The notes beneath the pieces are model-generated. The model was not told the origin of the DNA and did no database searches. It saw nothing but the letters and a program-made list of their open reading frames with translations. 6,896 bases of DNA from Thiocapsa sp. UBA6158 (GTDB taxonomy: Bacteria; Pseudomonadota; Gammaproteobacteria; Chromatiales; Chromatiaceae), in NCBI RefSeq assembly GCF_002423035.1, contig NZ_DIUM01000006.1, positions 1 to 6,896 of the forward strand, given 5' to 3'. Position numbers and translations under genes: made by a program. Shown piece by piece: positions 6,111-6,896 of the stretch. Each line of letters starts with the position of its first letter. Position 1 is the stretch's first letter.

Positions 6111-6507
6111 ATCGAACTCGGCTGCCCCGCGTTGTCGCGAATTCGGCTGTTGTTCCATGCGATCGGGCGCTCCGAGCTATCCGCACAGAGGATCGTATCC
6201 TCGACCGCGATCAATATCTCCTTCTCCTCGAAGGTTACACGCGCAAGGATCCGGCGGGCCTGCTCGCGCTCGCGTTCGGGTGCGAAGGATCCCCGAGCCC
6301 GACCGTGACCCTGTCCTCATGCCTGCGTAGCGACTCGCCGGCAGGGCAAGAAGGAGCGCGATCGTCGTCGAGTCGGCCAACGGCGAGGATGTGCGGATGT
6401 GCGGCCGAGGTGGCGAGAATGCGCGCCGCGGTCGAGGCCTTGCTGCGCGATTGATCCTGCAGGATGGTCGAGGCGGCATGCCCGGCACTTGCGCGGCCGC
6501 TTCCTGC
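6111..6507. other. Convergent intergenic stretch, no convincing gene
   Basis: About 400 nt lie between the OmpA-like gene and the aceA terminator. Plus-strand frames are open (one of 115 codons from TTG 6107 to a stop at 6452-6454), but the predicted product has no recognisable domain, a serine/arginine-rich middle and no ribosome binding site of its own, and the minus-strand frames are arginine/proline-rich shadows. Parts of the plus frame look faintly protein-like (a segment around 6210-6280 and a helical end, VARMRAAVEALLRD), so a decayed gene cannot be excluded. A GAGGAT-CGT-ATCCTC hairpin (6188-6202) lies 77 nt past the OmpA-like stop without a T-run, a weak candidate transcript end. GGATCC and GATC-containing words repeat, but no ordered array was found. 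Confidence 0.4.
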
Positions 6508-6540
6508 ACAAAAAACCGGCGGTGCTGATGCACCGCCGGT
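6508..6540 (-). terminator. Intrinsic terminator of aceA
   Basis: On the minus strand a perfect 10-bp stem (ACCGGCGGTG with CACCGCCGGT, plus-strand 6515-6524 and 6531-6540) with a 6-nt loop is followed directly by a run of six T (plus-strand A at 6510-6515, sharing one base with the stem). It lies 79 nt after the aceA stop and so ends that transcript. A second GC-rich palindrome (6555-6572) lies between the stop codon and this site. The T-run exists only on the minus-strand side, so it serves aceA rather than the convergent OmpA-like gene. Confidence 0.92.
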
Positions 6541-6619
6541 CACTTTGGCTCGGCCGGCCGGAGATCCGGCCGATGGATGGCCGCGCTTCGCGTCGGAGCG
6601 CAGCAGGATCAGAGGTTTT

Positions 6620-6896
6620 TCAGAACTGGGCCTCTTCGGTCGAGCCGGTCAGGGCCGTCACCGAGGATGCACCGCCCTGGATGGTGGTGGTGACGTCGTC
6701 GAAGTAACCGGCGCCCACCTCCTGCTGGTGCGACACGAAGGTGTAGCCCTTCTCGCGCGCCGCGAACTCGGGCGCCTGTACCTTCTCGACATAGTGGCGC
6801 ATGCCTTCGCCGCGGGCGTAATCGTAGGCGAGGTCGTACATGTTGAACCACATGCTGTGAATGCCGGCCAGGGTGATGAACTGGTACTTGTAGCCC
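6620..6896 (-). CDS. aceA: Isocitrate lyase, C-terminal part (runs off window)
   Basis: The last 91 residues of isocitrate lyase, which cleaves isocitrate to glyoxylate and succinate in the cytoplasm as the first step of the glyoxylate shunt. Recognised by YKYQFITLAGIHSMWFNM at the visible start, YVEKVQAPEFAAREKGYTF, SHQQEVGAGYFDDVTTTIQ, and the C-terminal signature GGASSVTALTGSTEEAQF, which differs only slightly from the enteric and pseudomonad type (TGSTEESQF). The gene is complete at its 3' end (TGA, plus-strand 6620-6622) and cut at the right edge, so the catalytic KKCGH region and the start are not visible. It is followed by its own intrinsic terminator, so aceK on the same strand is not on this transcript. 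No aceB (malate synthase) is seen in the window. Confidence 0.95.
   Translation of the reverse strand, partial: GYKYQFITLAGIHSMWFNMYDLAYDYARGEGMRHYVEKVQAPEFAAREKGYTFVSHQQEVGAGYFDDVTTTIQGGASSVTALTGSTEEAQF

Noticed and set aside
6107..6454. A 115-codon plus-strand frame after the OmpA-like gene
   Set aside because: TTG start overlapping the previous stop with no distinct ribosome site, no domain and odd composition; kept only as a possible remnant.
6555..6572. GC palindrome CGGCCGGA-GA-TCCGGCCG just after aceA
   Set aside because: A 2-nt loop and no T-run; the real terminator is the next hairpin. Probably composition or a minor mRNA 3' structure.

Overview
This is a high-GC window (strong G/C at third codon positions) with bacterial gene organisation. 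The proteins look gammaproteobacterial: AceK, an E. coli/Pseudomonas-type isocitrate lyase C-terminus and RraA are all close to that group. The GC-rich codon use, the SLAC1/TDT channel and the palindromic intergenic repeats would suit a purple sulfur bacterium (Chromatiaceae), but that is inference and no 16S or other phylogenetic marker is present.

Layout. Positions 1-267 hold no gene. They contain a nested palindromic (REP-like) repeat at 1-128, an AT-rich patch at about 158-186, and a segment bounded by perfect 12-bp inverted repeats at 181-267 whose right arm runs into the stop codon of the first gene. Three minus-strand genes follow, transcribed rraA, then aceK (isocitrate dehydrogenase kinase/phosphatase), then an exported protein with two thioredoxin folds (gene bodies 3270-3788, 1450-3216, 264-1322). 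Gaps of 53 and 127 nt make one transcription unit plausible. A 239-nt divergent intergenic region separates this group from plus-strand genes: a 46-residue single-helix membrane protein (4028-4168), a ten-helix SLAC1/TehA-family anion channel (4189-5160) and a membrane-anchored OmpA-like peptidoglycan-binding protein (5289-6110). After about 400 nt with no convincing gene comes a clear intrinsic terminator read on the minus strand (6508-6540), then the 3' end of aceA (isocitrate lyase), which leaves the window at its right edge.

Functional picture. aceA and aceK are the two sides of the isocitrate branch point. Isocitrate lyase diverts isocitrate into the glyoxylate shunt, and AceK switches the competing isocitrate dehydrogenase off and on by phosphorylation. 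In enterics they form aceBAK. Here they lie on the same strand but are separated by an oppositely transcribed membrane/envelope cassette, and aceA has its own terminator, so they must be expressed separately. The RraA-family protein next to aceK keeps the D-X20-R-D motif of the aldolase/oxaloacetate-decarboxylase branch, so a metabolic rather than RNase E-regulating role is possible. The channel could pass C4-dicarboxylate or inorganic anions, but nothing in the sequence fixes its substrate.

No RNA genes, CRISPR arrays, transposases or phage genes were seen. The least ordinary items are the unlisted 46-aa membrane protein ahead of the channel, the inverted-repeat segment at the end of the thioredoxin-fold gene, and the metal-motif RraA beside aceK. 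I do not see clear evidence of a wholly new multi-gene system.
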